A stretch of DNA of 64,000 bases, taken from positions 406,724 to 470,723 of the forward strand of contig NZ_SUQN01000006.1 of the NCBI RefSeq assembly GCF_013337685.1, read 5' to 3'. A program made the position numbers and the translations under genes. The stretch is from Citrobacter gillenii (GTDB lineage Bacteria; Pseudomonadota; Gammaproteobacteria; Enterobacterales; Enterobacteriaceae). Each line of letters begins with the position of its first letter. The first letter of the stretch is position 1. Of the stretch, positions 13,808 through 25,870 are shown piece by piece. The notes beneath the pieces were generated by a model, which was given only the letters and a program-made list of their open reading frames with translations, searched no databases and was not told the origin of the DNA.

Positions 13808-13831
13808 AAACAGGCCCGCAAGGGCCTGTTT
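13808..13831. terminator. bidirectional terminator dcuD/sspB
   Basis: AAACAGGCCC (13808-13817) and GGGCCTGTTT (13822-13831) form a perfect ten-base stem with loop GCAA. It sits between converging dcuD and sspB and has A- and T-rich flanks suited to both directions. Confidence 0.85.
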
Positions 13832-13835
13832 GATT

Positions 13836-14339
13836 TTACTTCACTACGCGTAGCGCCGGACGCCCACCACGCGGAGGTGGCGGCGTATCATCCGGGTCGT
13901 TGTCATCACCGTGATCGGGCTTATCGCCATCAATGACGGACATGACCGTTTCGCTTTCAAAGCCGGACGTGTCGTTGTCGTCATCATTTAAGCTGGCGAC
14001 ATCTTCGTCGTAGGCCGCTTCTGGCTCGAACATGGTACCTGCACCGTTTTCACGGGCATAGATAGCCAGAACAGCAGCCAGCGGCACGGAAACCTGACGC
14101 GGTATACCGCCAAAGCGCGCGTTAAAACGCACTTCGTCGTTTGCCAGTTCCAGGTTGCCCACTGCACGTGGAGCAATATTCAGAACAATTTGCCCGTCAC
14201 GCGCATATTCCATAGGAACCTGCACATCCGGAAGCGTCACATCCACCACCAGGTGCGGCGTGAGCTGGTTGTCTAACAACCACTCATAGAATGCGCGCAG
14301 CAGATACGGACGGCGCGGTGATAGCTGTGGCAAATCCAT
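13836..14339 (-). CDS. sspB: ClpXP protease specificity-enhancing factor
   Basis: SspB (167 aa) binds ssrA-tagged proteins and delivers them to the ClpXP protease. The substrate-binding domain covers about residues 1-110 (MDLPQLSPRRPYLLRAFYEW). It is followed by a flexible acidic linker (EDVASLNDDDNDTSGFES) and the C-terminal ClpX-binding tail ending ALRVVK. All three parts are intact. It follows sspA after a five-base gap, so both form one operon. Confidence 0.96.
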   Translation of the reverse strand: MDLPQLSPRRPYLLRAFYEWLLDNQLTPHLVVDVTLPDVQVPMEYARDGQIVLNIAPRAVGNLELANDEVRFNARFGGIPRQVSVPLAAVLAIYARENGAGTMFEPEAAYDEDVASLNDDDNDTSGFESETVMSVIDGDKPDHGDDNDPDDTPPPPRGGRPALRVVK

Positions 14340-14344
14340 ACAGA

Positions 14345-14983
14345 TTAACCCCGGCCCAGACGCATTTCACGTTCAGGCTCAGTCAGAGAAGCCAGGAAAG
14401 AGTCACGTTCAAATACGCGGGTCATATACCCTTTCAGCTCTTTCGAACCAGCACCGCTGAATTCAATACCCAGCTGCGGTAAACGCCACAGCAGCGGCGC
14501 CAGGTAGCAGTCTACCAGGCTGAACTCATCGCTCAGGAAATACGGTTTCTGACTAAACACTGGCGCAATTGCCAGCAGCTCTTCGCGCAGTCGCTTACGT
14601 GCGACGTCCGCTTCAGAAGCAGAACCGTTTACGATGACGTTCATCAGCGTATACCAGTCTTTTTCAATACGCTGCATGTACAGGCGGCTTTCACCACGCG
14701 CAACCGGGTAAACCGGCATCAGCGGCGGATGCGGGAAACGCTCATCCAGGTATTCCATAATGATGCGAGATTCCCATAGGGTCAGCTCACGATCCACCAG
14801 TGTCGGTACGCTCTGATTCGGGTTGAGGTCGATCAGATCCTGAGGTGGATTGTCTTTCTCCACATGCTCAATCTCGAAACTAACACCTTTCTCCGCCAGT
14901 ACAATGCGGACCTGATGGCTATAGATGTCAGTAGGACCAGAAAACAGCGTCATTACCGAACGTTTGTTGGCAGCGACAGCCAT
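14345..14983 (-). CDS. sspA: stringent starvation protein A
   Basis: SspA (212 aa) is a glutathione S-transferase-fold protein that binds RNA polymerase and promotes stationary-phase and acid-stress gene expression. It lacks enzyme activity in E. coli. The thioredoxin-like N-domain (VMTLFSGPTDIYSHQVRI) and the helical C-domain are present, including the PHP-like surface near FPHPPLMPVYP. GGAGG stands just before the ATG. It heads the sspAB operon. Confidence 0.96.
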   Translation of the reverse strand: MAVAANKRSVMTLFSGPTDIYSHQVRIVLAEKGVSFEIEHVEKDNPPQDLIDLNPNQSVPTLVDRELTLWESRIIMEYLDERFPHPPLMPVYPVARGESRLYMQRIEKDWYTLMNVIVNGSASEADVARKRLREELLAIAPVFSQKPYFLSDEFSLVDCYLAPLLWRLPQLGIEFSGAGSKELKGYMTRVFERDSFLASLTEPEREMRLGRG

Positions 14984-15297
14984 GAAAACCTCCAGGTATA
15001 TTAAGAATTTTACTGCTACCAGCCACCAGGTGGCCAGCCAGAAGTGATGTCACCCAGATTCGGAAAGCCATTGCTGTTCAAAATACAAACAAAAAATGAA
15101 CAATACCGCACATTTGGGCAGAAAATTGGATGATAGTTTACCAGATTTTGTGACCTTTGTGGTGAGTCGATTCTGGAAATGGGAAAAAAGAGGTGGCAAT
15201 CAGCAGATTACCGTGCTTATTCGCGGGTAAAAATCCATAAAAAAACCCGCCGAGGCGGGTTTTTTCGCAAATTGCAATCTGCCGAAGCAGAAACCAA
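14984..15297. other. intergenic region rpsI-sspA
   Basis: This 314-base gap holds the rpsI terminator at 15239-15265 and, nearer to sspA, the expected sspA promoter, which I could not place with confidence. A long AT-rich run lies at 15080-15110. No gene is supported here; a weak 94-codon open frame on the minus strand overlaps rpsI and looks spurious. Confidence 0.6.
15239..15265 (-). terminator. rplM-rpsI terminator
   Basis: AAAAAACCCGCC and GGCGGGTTTTTT form a near-continuous stem with a tiny loop, followed on the minus strand by the T-run. It lies 33 bases after the rpsI stop. Confidence 0.9.
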
Positions 15298-15693
<396 letters not shown>

Positions 15694-15705
15694 CTATAAT
15701 CCCGA

Positions 15706-16158
<453 letters not shown>

Positions 16159-16168
16159 TTACACGTTG

Positions 16169-16203
16169 GTGAACACCCAAACGTTTTGTCAGTTGAGGTT
16201 CAC
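16169..16203 (-). promoter_or_regulatory. rplM leader hairpin (possible L13 autoregulation site)
   Basis: On the minus strand GTGAACCTCAA can pair with TTGGGTGTTCAC through GTGAAC/GTTCAC and CTCAA/TTGGG with one bulged T. The helix ends about 35 bases before the rplM ATG. E. coli L13 acts on its own leader; this hairpin is my candidate for the site, and the binding itself is inferred. Confidence 0.5.
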
Positions 16204-16351
16204 ACGACATTGTCCAGCAAACCTACCCCTTCGAATAGCCTATGCCGGCACATAGAAAGTTTTGGGAAAAAACTCTCTCGTAACGTGGGGTCGCAAGATT
16301 ATAGAGAAGTCAGGGTCAAAGATCGACCCCTTTATGTGATTTGCGGTGGGT

Positions 16352-17479
16352 TTAACCGGCTAAATGTTCGCGCTTCAGATACTCTTCGCTTTGCATCTCC
16401 TGCAAACGCGACAAACAGCGCTGGAATTCAAACTTTAGGCGCTCTCCCCGGTAGATCTCATATAAAGGAACTGCCGCACTCACCACCAGCTTGACGTGGC
16501 GTTCGTAGAACTCATCTACCAGCGCGATAAAGCGCCGTGCTTCGCTCTCCATCAACGACGTCATCACTGGGACGTCAGAGAGCAACACGGTGTGAAACAG
16601 GCGCGATAGCGCAATATAGTCGTGCTGACTGCGGGCATCGACGCACAGGGTAGTAAACGAGACGCCCAGCGTTTGGTTTTCGACGGCCAGTGTCTGCATC
16701 GGGCGATGATTTATCTCAAGCGTCGGCGCATGTTCACTTTTGCTTCCCGCTAACGCCAGCCACAGCTTATCCATCTGCCGTTGGGTTTCATCATTCAGCG
16801 GCGATAACCATAAATGCGCCTGGGTTAACGTACGCAGACGGTAATCAACTCCGGCATCCACATTCATGATGTCGCAGTACTGTTTAATAGCCTCAATCGC
16901 CGGAAGAAAGCGGGCACGTTGCAGACCATTGCGGTACAGGTCATCAGGCGGAATATTGGATGTCGCCACGAGCGTGATGCCGCGGGCGAACAGCGCTTTC
17001 ATTAATCCACCGAGCAGCATCGCATCGGTGATATCTGAGACAAAAAACTCATCAAAGCACAGCACGTCGGTTTCTGCCTTAAAGCGGTCGGCAATCACTT
17101 CCAGCGGGTCGCTTTGCCCTTGCAGGGCGGTCAACTCTTCATGTACGCGCAGCATAAAGCGGTGAAAGTGCAAACGCTGTTTACGCGTGCCCGGCAGGCT
17201 ATGGTAGAAAAGGTCCATCAGCCAGGTTTTCCCGCGCCCCACGCCCCCCCACATATACAGACCACGCACCGGCGTGCTCTCCGTCGGTTCACGTTTACCC
17301 AAAAATTTGCTAAAGCGAGCAATCAGCCCACTTTCCTGCAACGCAGGACGGGCTGGGGCAGTCAGTTCCTGGAAAATAATATCCAGTCGATTCACTGCCT
17401 CTTGCTGTACGTTGTCGGGTTGATGACTGCCGTCGTTGAGGGCCTGCAGGTAACGCGATGTCGGGGAAAAGCTTTGCAT
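16352..17479 (-). CDS. zapE: cell division protein ZapE (AFG1-like ATPase)
   Basis: ZapE (375 aa) is an ATPase that associates with the Z-ring and is needed for division under heat or low oxygen in E. coli. Walker A is seen in MWGGVGRGKTWLMD and Walker B in VLCFDEFFVSD, followed by the sensor sequence LVATSNIPPDDLY. The family is related to mitochondrial AFG1/LACE1. It lies upstream of rplM but is separated from it by 217 bases, so it is probably transcribed separately. Confidence 0.95.
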   Translation of the reverse strand: MQSFSPTSRYLQALNDGSHQPDNVQQEAVNRLDIIFQELTAPARPALQESGLIARFSKFLGKREPTESTPVRGLYMWGGVGRGKTWLMDLFYHSLPGTRKQRLHFHRFMLRVHEELTALQGQSDPLEVIADRFKAETDVLCFDEFFVSDITDAMLLGGLMKALFARGITLVATSNIPPDDLYRNGLQRARFLPAIEAIKQYCDIMNVDAGVDYRLRTLTQAHLWLSPLNDETQRQMDKLWLALAGSKSEHAPTLEINHRPMQTLAVENQTLGVSFTTLCVDARSQHDYIALSRLFHTVLLSDVPVMTSLMESEARRFIALVDEFYERHVKLVVSAAVPLYEIYRGERLKFEFQRCLSRLQEMQSEEYLKREHLAG

Positions 17480-17671
17480 GATGTTATTGTTATTCCTTGA
17501 GAATCGATGTGCCGTCGCTCACGGTTGACGAAAAAAAGGCCGTTCTACACTACGCGATATAAAGTCGGGATTCCACTTCTACGGGATTAGCGGTTATAGT
17601 GGCATAATCAGGCGCAGGCATGGAGCCTAAAGCCAACACCCTACGGAAACACAAGACAACGGGAGATGTTC

Positions 17672-18070
17672 ATGACCTGGGAATATGCGCTAATTGGGTT
17701 AGTCGTCGGTATCATTATTGGTGCCGTAGCCATGCGTTTTGGTAATCGTAAATTACGCCAACAGCAGGCATTGCAGTACGAACTGGAAAAAAACAAAGCT
17801 GAGCTGGAAGAGTATCGTGAAGAGCTGGTAAGCCACTTTGCCCGCAGCGCTGAGCTACTGGATAACATGGCCGACGACTATCGTCAGATCTACCAACATA
17901 TGGCAAAAAGTTCCAGCAACCTGCTGCCGGGTATGTCGCCAGAATCCAACCCGTTCCGTAACCGTCTGGCAGAGTCTGAAGCAGGCAACGATCAGGCACC
18001 GGTTCAGATGCCACGCGACTATTCCGAAGGGGCCTCCGGCCTGCTGCGTAGTGGCGCAAAGCGCGACTAA
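17672..18070 (+). CDS. zapG: Z-ring/envelope protein ZapG (YhcB)
   Basis: A 132-residue inner-membrane protein with one N-terminal transmembrane helix (ALIGLVVGIIIGAVAMRF, about residues 6-23), a coiled-coil stretch (about 30-75) and a polar C-terminus. In E. coli YhcB/ZapG links division, cell shape and envelope synthesis. ATG at 17672 is chosen over one two codons earlier because it matches the E. coli start and has GGGAG at good distance. Confidence 0.94.
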   Translation: MTWEYALIGLVVGIIIGAVAMRFGNRKLRQQQALQYELEKNKAELEEYREELVSHFARSAELLDNMADDYRQIYQHMAKSSSNLLPGMSPESNPFRNRLAESEAGNDQAPVQMPRDYSEGASGLLRSGAKRD

Positions 18071-18238
18071 CTGCACATCGTTAAGAAATTTATTGGGCGC
18101 AGCAATTGCGCCCTCCGCTTCTCTTCCCGTCCCAGCTATTATTTAGTCGTTAGCCGCATTGTGACCAAACCGAAAATTCAATAACATCAAACTGTTTTGA
18201 ATCATCTTCCGTTTACTCAAGGTACGAGAGCAGGATCA

Positions 18239-19606
18239 ATGAAAAAACAAACCCAGCTGTTGAGTGCATTAGCGTTAAGTGTCGGGTTAACTCTCTCGGC
18301 GCCGTTTCAGGCCATTGCGTCGATACCCGGCCAGGTTCCCGGTCAAGCCGCACTCCCCAGCCTCGCACCAATGCTGGAGAAAGTGTTACCTGCGGTCGTG
18401 AGCGTGAGGGTCGAAGGTACCGCCGCACAGGGGCAGAAAGTCCCGGAAGAATTCAAAAAATTTTTTGGCGATGACCTACCCGATCAGCCGTCACAACCGT
18501 TCGAAGGCCTGGGTTCAGGAGTCATCATCGACGCCGCCAAAGGCTACGTGCTAACCAATAACCACGTTATTAATCAGGCACAGAAGATCAGTATCCAGCT
18601 CAACGACGGTCGCGAGTTTGACGCCAAGCTGATTGGTAGCGACGATCAGAGCGATATCGCCCTACTGCAAATCCAGCACCCTAGCAACCTGACACAAATT
18701 GCCATCGCCGACTCCGACAAACTCCGCGTGGGTGATTTTGCCGTCGCCGTCGGTAACCCGTTCGGGCTGGGGCAAACGGCAACCTCCGGCATCGTCTCGG
18801 CATTGGGTCGCAGCGGCCTGAATCTGGAAGGTCTGGAAAACTTTATTCAGACCGATGCGTCCATTAACCGGGGTAACTCCGGTGGCGCGCTGCTTAATCT
18901 GAATGGTGAATTGATCGGTATTAACACCGCCATTCTGGCACCGGGCGGCGGCAGTATCGGCATTGGCTTTGCCATTCCCAGCAACATGGCGCGCACGCTG
19001 GCGCAGCAGTTAATGCAGTTTGGCGAAATCAAACGCGGCCTGTTGGGTATTAAAGGGACGGAAATGACCGCCGACATCGCCAAAGCGTTCAAGCTGGATG
19101 TGCAGCGCGGCGCGTTTGTTAGCGAAGTGCTGCCGAACTCTGGCTCCGCGAAGGCGGGCGTGAAATCCGGTGACGTCATTACCAGCCTCAACGGCAAGCC
19201 GCTGAACAGTTTTGCCGAGTTACGTTCGCGTATTGCCACCACTGAACCGGGCACCAAGGTTAAACTGGGTCTGCTACGTAACGGTAAGCCACTGGAGGTG
19301 GAAGTCACACTGGATACCAGCACGTCGTCGTCCGCCAGTGCGGAGATGATCGCCCCGGCGTTACAAGGTGCAACGCTTAGCGACGGTCAGTTAAAAGACG
19401 GCACTAAAGGCATCAAGATTGATAACGTCGAAAAAAGCAGCCCAGCCGCGCAAGCCGGTCTGCACAAAGATGACGTTATCATCGGTGTAAACCGCGATCG
19501 CGTGAACTCCATTGCCGAAATGCGCAAGGTGCTGGAAGCGAAACCGTCGATCATCGCGTTGCAGGTGGTACGCGGTAACGAGAATATCTATCTGCTCCTG
19601 CGTTAA
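18239..19606 (+). CDS. degQ: periplasmic serine endoprotease DegQ
   Basis: DegQ (455 aa) is an HtrA-type protease and chaperone of the periplasm. A signal peptide is seen (about residues 1-27, ending before SIPGQ). The catalytic triad is H109 (TNNHVI), D139 (SDIALL) and S214 (GNSGGALL), followed by two PDZ domains (about 260-345 and 365-450). ATG at 18239 is used; an earlier in-frame start would spoil the signal peptide. It lies 89 bases upstream of degS. Confidence 0.97.
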   Translation: MKKQTQLLSALALSVGLTLSAPFQAIASIPGQVPGQAALPSLAPMLEKVLPAVVSVRVEGTAAQGQKVPEEFKKFFGDDLPDQPSQPFEGLGSGVIIDAAKGYVLTNNHVINQAQKISIQLNDGREFDAKLIGSDDQSDIALLQIQHPSNLTQIAIADSDKLRVGDFAVAVGNPFGLGQTATSGIVSALGRSGLNLEGLENFIQTDASINRGNSGGALLNLNGELIGINTAILAPGGGSIGIGFAIPSNMARTLAQQLMQFGEIKRGLLGIKGTEMTADIAKAFKLDVQRGAFVSEVLPNSGSAKAGVKSGDVITSLNGKPLNSFAELRSRIATTEPGTKVKLGLLRNGKPLEVEVTLDTSTSSSASAEMIAPALQGATLSDGQLKDGTKGIKIDNVEKSSPAAQAGLHKDDVIIGVNRDRVNSIAEMRKVLEAKPSIIALQVVRGNENIYLLLR

Positions 19607-19695
19607 GCTGGTAGACCGGACATCAGCCCACCGTGTGATGTCCGGTAAACTCGTGATATGCTGCTGCCGTTCCCCTTTTTAATGACGCCGCTATC

Positions 19696-20763
19696 ATGTT
19701 TGTGAAGCTTTTACGTTCGGTCGCGATTGGTTTAATCGTCGGCGCCATTCTGCTGGCCGCGATGCCCTCTCTGCGCAAAATTAATACGCTTACAGCACCC
19801 CAGTTTGACAGTGCTGATGAAACGCCTGCCAGCTATAACCCGGCGGTTCGTCGTGCCGCCCCCGCCGTTGTTAACGTGTATAACCGCAGTATGAACAGCA
19901 CGACGCATAACCAGCTAGAGATCCGCACGCTCGGCTCCGGCGTTATCATGGATCAGCGCGGCTATATCATCACCAACAAACACGTGATTAATGATGCCGA
20001 CCAAATCATCGTCGCTCTGCAGGATGGACGCGTGTTTGAAGCGCTGCTGGTCGGCTCCGATACCCTGACTGACCTGGCGGTGCTGAAAATCAACGCCTCT
20101 GGTGGGCTGCCCACAATCCCTATCAACAACAAACGGATACCGCACATTGGCGACGTCGTTCTTGCTATCGGGAACCCGTACAACCTCGGGCAAACCATTA
20201 CTCAGGGGATCATCAGTGCTACCGGTCGCATTGGCCTGAACCCCACGGGACGGCAAAACTTTCTGCAAACAGACGCCTCTATCAACCACGGCAACTCCGG
20301 CGGTGCGCTGGTCAACTCGCTGGGTGAGCTGATGGGCATTAATACCCTGTCGTTTGATAAGAGCAACGATGGCGAAACGCCGGAAGGGATCGGCTTTGCT
20401 ATTCCGTTCCAGTTAGCAACCAAGATTATGGATAAGCTGATTCGTGATGGTCGCGTCATTCGCGGGTATATCGGGATTAGCGGTCGCGAGATTGCGCCAC
20501 TGCACGCGCAGGGCGGCGGAATGGATCAAATTCAGGGGATTGTGGTTAACGAAGTCTCCCCGGATGGCCCGGCGGCACAAGCAGGCATTCAGGTTAACGA
20601 TCTGATTATCTCGGTCAATAATAAACCGGCCGTCTCTGCGCTGGAGACCATGGATCAGGTAGCGGAAATTCGCCCAGGCTCAGTGATCTCCGTCGTCGTG
20701 ATGCGTGATGATAAACAGTTAACGTTGCAGGTCACCATTCAGGAATACCCGGCCACCAATTAA
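19696..20763 (+). CDS. degS: site-1 protease of the sigma-E response
   Basis: DegS (355 aa) senses misfolded outer membrane proteins through its single PDZ domain and cuts RseA, which starts release of sigma-E. An N-terminal membrane anchor is seen (about residues 5-27). The triad is H96 (TNKHVI), D126 (TDLAVLKI) and S201 (HGNSGGAL), and the PDZ domain lies at about 260-350. Length equals E. coli DegS. Downstream is a strong terminator. Confidence 0.97.
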   Translation: MFVKLLRSVAIGLIVGAILLAAMPSLRKINTLTAPQFDSADETPASYNPAVRRAAPAVVNVYNRSMNSTTHNQLEIRTLGSGVIMDQRGYIITNKHVINDADQIIVALQDGRVFEALLVGSDTLTDLAVLKINASGGLPTIPINNKRIPHIGDVVLAIGNPYNLGQTITQGIISATGRIGLNPTGRQNFLQTDASINHGNSGGALVNSLGELMGINTLSFDKSNDGETPEGIGFAIPFQLATKIMDKLIRDGRVIRGYIGISGREIAPLHAQGGGMDQIQGIVVNEVSPDGPAAQAGIQVNDLIISVNNKPAVSALETMDQVAEIRPGSVISVVVMRDDKQLTLQVTIQEYPATN

Positions 20764-20792
20764 CATCACGCCTCCCACTTACCATAACCATA

Positions 20793-20827
20793 AAAAACCG
20801 GAGCAATTTGAATTAGCTCCGGTTTTT
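20793..20827 (+). terminator. degS terminator
   Basis: AAAAACCGGAGC and GCTCCGGTTTTT pair over an eleven-base loop, followed by further A/T, 30 bases after the degS stop. Confidence 0.88.
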
Positions 20828-20860
20828 ATTAGGCGATATCGTAGGGACTTAGCACGTAAT

Positions 20861-20948
20861 GCCTGATGGCGCTACGCTCATCAGGCCTACAAATACACGC
20901 TGACCGTAGGCCGGATAAGGTATTTACACCGCCGTCCGGCATCCGGCC
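20861..20948. repeat. REP/BIME between degS and mdh
   Basis: Two REP-like units face each other: GCCTGATGGCGCTACGCTCA (then TCAGGCCTAC) and GTAGGCCGGATAAGG (then CCGTCCGGCATCCGG). This is the usual bacterial interspersed mosaic element between convergent genes and may help end or protect the mdh message. Confidence 0.85.
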
Positions 20949-20958
20949 TCTTGTCGCG

Positions 20959-22801
<1,843 letters not shown>

Positions 22802-23176
22802 TCCCCTCCCCGTCGCATCGCGTGGCGGGGAAAAACCTTTCTTTCTGACTCCTGACCACTCTTTTCCTCTGCCTGCCATTTAACAAATAGTGCGTTTCAC
22901 CATCCAAAAACATTCACACAGTGAATACTTCGAATTATAAACGCACAAATTGCGAAGTTAACTATCACCATGAATTTACTGTATTTTTTTAAAATAATGA
23001 GTTCAATTATGTGTTTTTAATTCCAATAAGTTATTAAAACCACATTTCTTAACACCTAATTACAGCAGAAACCATTAGCGTGGTATTAATTTATCGAGTG
23101 ATTAGTGTATACTTGATTTTGTGATGAGGGTCACGAAACGAAGACCCCAATAAAAGAATTCGACGAGGTAAATATC
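22802..23176. other. intergenic region argR-yhcN
   Basis: This 375-base gap begins with a GC-rich inverted repeat (CCCCGTCGCATCGCGTGGCGGGG, given in two parts as CCCCGTC and GGCGGGG), a plausible argR terminator. The rest is AT-rich up to the yhcN promoter area, with a possible -10 TATACT (23108-23113) and a CRP-like site at 23120-23135. No gene is seen. Confidence 0.5.
23120..23135 (+). promoter_or_regulatory. CRP-like site upstream of yhcN
   Basis: TGTGATGAGGGTCACG fits TGTGA-N6-TCACA with one mismatch. It lies about 42 bases before the yhcN ATG, overlapping or just after the likely transcription start, which would suit repression more than activation. The call is by motif only. Confidence 0.35.
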
Positions 23177-23443
23177 ATGAAAATCAAAACGACTGTTGCA
23201 ACCTTAAGCCTTCTTTCCGTTCTCTCTTTTGGCGCCAGTGCGGCGGTTAATCAGGTGAACACACAAGAAGCACAGAATTTGCAATCCATGGGTACCATCT
23301 CTGTTTCTCAGATTGGCAGCTCACCGATGGATATGCGTCAGGAAATCGTCGCCAAAGCTGAAAAAGCAGGCGCCAGCAGCTACCGCGTGACCGAACTGCG
23401 TGAAGGCGCGCATTGGCACGCAACCGCTGAACTGTACAAATAA
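23177..23443 (+). CDS. yhcN: YhcN/BhsA-family (DUF1471) periplasmic stress protein
   Basis: An 88-residue protein with a clear signal peptide (residues 1-22, ending GASA-AVNQ) and one DUF1471 domain, ending with the family signature HWHATAELYK. E. coli YhcN is reported to respond to acid and peroxide stress, but its biochemical role is not known. It stands alone and is closed by a strong hairpin. Confidence 0.92.
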   Translation: MKIKTTVATLSLLSVLSFGASAAVNQVNTQEAQNLQSMGTISVSQIGSSPMDMRQEIVAKAEKAGASSYRVTELREGAHWHATAELYK

Positions 23444-23471
23444 ACCCTCGTCGTCTGGTCCGAGACGACTT

Positions 23472-23496
23472 GCCCCCGCCTGTCGGGGGCTTTTTT
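23472..23496 (+). terminator. yhcN terminator
   Basis: GCCCCCG (23472-23478) and CGGGGGC (23484-23490) form a stem with loop CCTGT and a run of six T. It lies between converging yhcN and yhcO. Confidence 0.92.
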
Positions 23497-23501
23497 ATGC
23501 C

Positions 23502-23780
23502 TTACATTGAATGACGGACGTTAAAGCGTAATTGCCCTTCCAGCTCTTCTTCTGCTTCATCAAACAGCAAAATCAGCGCTCCGTAGCGTCGGCGTTGTTT
23601 GTCCGGTAAATGGACAAACTCAATCTCCAGCGGCAGAGGTAGAACGTCGCCCATCACCACCTCCCACAGCGAATCGAGATCGCTTACCTTTTCCCGAGCA
23701 AGGCCGAATGCCCGCGTAAACTCGCGGTAGAAATCACCCTGTTCTTCAATCTCGTCAAAATCAAATGTATAGATGTTCAT
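23502..23780 (-). CDS. yhcO: barstar-family protein YhcO
   Basis: A 92-residue acidic protein of the barstar family (barnase inhibitor fold), with motif [21 protein letters not shown] corresponding to the core helix and strand; the first 20 of these residues are the conserved part. Barstar proteins inhibit guanyl-specific RNases. No RNase gene lies beside it, in this window or in E. coli, so its partner is unknown. It is followed by the aaeB terminator region and is probably a single-gene unit. Confidence 0.9.
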   Translation of the reverse strand: MNIYTFDFDEIEEQGDFYREFTRAFGLAREKVSDLDSLWEVVMGDVLPLPLEIEFVHLPDKQRRRYGALILLFDEAEEELEGQLRFNVRHSM

Positions 23781-23865
23781 CTATAGCTACCATCCAAACG
23801 CCAGTCGCTCTACAGGCTCTCTCTATGCAGGGATTCCCACACATCAGGTAAGTATAGCCATAAAA

Positions 23866-23890
23866 AAACCGACGCTTCTGGCGTCGGTTT
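23866..23890 (-). terminator. aaeXAB terminator
   Basis: AAACCGACGC and GCGTCGGTTT form a ten-base stem with loop TTCTG; the T-run lies on the minus-strand side. It overlaps the very end region of aaeB (stop at 23898). Confidence 0.85.
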
Positions 23891-23897
23891 ATCAGTC

Positions 23898-25865
23898 TTA
23901 ACTGCTGGTCAGTGCATGCTGGTATTTGTGGAGCATACCGGTGAGTCGCTTCACCGGCTCCGTCACCTGAGGCGGCGCTTGCCAGAGGGTTAACTTCTCC
24001 TGATAGACATCAAGCTCCTCCAGCAATTGGCTAAAGTAGCGTCGGCGTTTGTCGTCGTTCCCTGCGGATATGATGTGATCGGCAGTACGTCGCAGCTGAC
24101 GGTGAAAGGCGGATAAATCCTCGTTTACCGGTACTGGTGCATCGCGCAGACGCTGGTGTGCGATGATCATCGTCAGCGCCAGACGAAACTTCGCCAGGTC
24201 ACCGGGGAATTTGTTCATCAGCAAAAAGAGCTGCTGGTAAAGCGCCGGGAGATGGTTTTCTTTGCGGCGAACCACATTGGTGGTCATCGCTGAAACCGCC
24301 GCCGACACGAACTGATTAAGCAGCACGCGACCGGTTCTGTCACGCGAGTTATCACGCACCAGTAAGATCACCAGAAACGCCAACACGCATCCGACAATCT
24401 GCCCAAGCGCACTGTCGAGGAACTGACTAAAGTGGAAGGTCATCGGGTTATCCAGCACGATGATGTTAATGGTACTGGCCAGCGCGCCCATTGAGCCCAG
24501 ACGTCGCTTCTGAACCTCGATGCCCAGAAAGAACCCCAGCACTGCCAGGCTCAGGCACAGTAACAACATACTTTGCTGCGTATTGGGGATGATAACCAGA
24601 AAGTAGAGCGCACCCAGCGGTAACGCCGCCAGCGTGCCGTAAATAAAGTCGATTGCCACCATCCGCGGGTTGGGTAAACGCATCGCCAGTGAGGTCACCA
24701 CCGCAATCATCACCATTGCGCCGCTACCTGACGTCCAGCCAGTCCACAGCCAGAACAAGGTGCCCAGCACGCAGGACAGCGTGGTGCGCCAGAAGTTGAC
24801 CATCGCATGGTGGCGTTCGGCGGATTCCACTTTCACCACCGGCTCGCCCTGCAGGATCTCTTCTTCCGTAGCGCTGATTTTCGTGTTGCTAACCACCCCA
24901 CGTTTCAGCAGCAGGTAACGGGTTGCCGCACTGGCCCAACTATAAAGGGTCACCGGCGTTTCGCGCTCGCCGGTCCAGACCATCACCCGGCGCATGCGCT
25001 TCAGTTGTTTATGCACATCCTGCACGGTTTCCACCGGCGTATCGAACAGCTCACGGAAGGTATCCGTAATCAGTTCCGGACGCGTGTTCTGGATAAGATA
25101 GGTTTCACAGGATTGGGTAATCAACGTCAGTGACAGCGTATTCAGCGCTTTGAGCCTGCGGTTGGCGCGCCCCCAGCGTGAGGACTCCATATTCAGGTTA
25201 CTGCGCATGCCTTCCAGCGCCGCAGTCCGACGAACTAAATCGCCCCAGGCTTTGTCCACTTCTTCACTGTCACCATGCTTAATACACAGTTGCATAAGCC
25301 GATACTGCGCCACCAGAAGGCTGTCCAGTTCAACGTCAATTTCTTGTTTCACCGAGCGGGGAGAAAATAGCAGATCAGCAACAATTGCGCAGACAATACC
25401 GATCACAATCTCGCTGCAGCGCTCGAGGGCAAATTGCGGTGTCAGCAGAGGCTCAGCCTGGATAGTAATGACGATAATCAGCGCCGTATAACCCGAAAGC
25501 CCCCAGGCATAGGAGTTCTCGATCTTCACCAGCGAAGAGATCCAGGTACAAAAACCGGCCCAGACACAGCACACGAGGATCATCAGCAGCGGCGCACGGA
25601 TCATGCTGATGATAATTACCAGTGCCGCAATACAGCCGATAAACGTCCCGATAATACGCAGCATCCCACGATAGCGGATCGCACCCGAATAAGGTTCTCC
25701 GCCCGCCGCAAAAGCGGGGCCTGCTGCCACAATCGCTGCGGTCAACACCGCCCAGCGCGGGGTCTCAAGCTGAAAATGAAAGCCAACGAACAGCGCCAGC
25801 ACAATGGCGCATGCCAGTTTTAACGCAAAGCGGATATGCTGATTGGCAATGGAGAAAATGCCCAT
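23898..25865 (-). CDS. aaeB: p-hydroxybenzoic acid efflux pump, inner membrane subunit
   Basis: AaeB (655 aa) exports hydroxylated aromatic carboxylic acids together with AaeA. It belongs to the FUSC/aromatic acid exporter family and shows two membrane blocks (about residues 10-165 and 365-520), each with several hydrophobic segments, separated and followed by cytoplasmic domains. Length equals E. coli AaeB. It follows aaeA after five bases in the aaeXAB operon. Confidence 0.96.
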   Translation of the reverse strand: MGIFSIANQHIRFALKLACAIVLALFVGFHFQLETPRWAVLTAAIVAAGPAFAAGGEPYSGAIRYRGMLRIIGTFIGCIAALVIIISMIRAPLLMILVCCVWAGFCTWISSLVKIENSYAWGLSGYTALIIVITIQAEPLLTPQFALERCSEIVIGIVCAIVADLLFSPRSVKQEIDVELDSLLVAQYRLMQLCIKHGDSEEVDKAWGDLVRRTAALEGMRSNLNMESSRWGRANRRLKALNTLSLTLITQSCETYLIQNTRPELITDTFRELFDTPVETVQDVHKQLKRMRRVMVWTGERETPVTLYSWASAATRYLLLKRGVVSNTKISATEEEILQGEPVVKVESAERHHAMVNFWRTTLSCVLGTLFWLWTGWTSGSGAMVMIAVVTSLAMRLPNPRMVAIDFIYGTLAALPLGALYFLVIIPNTQQSMLLLCLSLAVLGFFLGIEVQKRRLGSMGALASTINIIVLDNPMTFHFSQFLDSALGQIVGCVLAFLVILLVRDNSRDRTGRVLLNQFVSAAVSAMTTNVVRRKENHLPALYQQLFLLMNKFPGDLAKFRLALTMIIAHQRLRDAPVPVNEDLSAFHRQLRRTADHIISAGNDDKRRRYFSQLLEELDVYQEKLTLWQAPPQVTEPVKRLTGMLHKYQHALTSS

Positions 25866-25870
25866 CGCAA

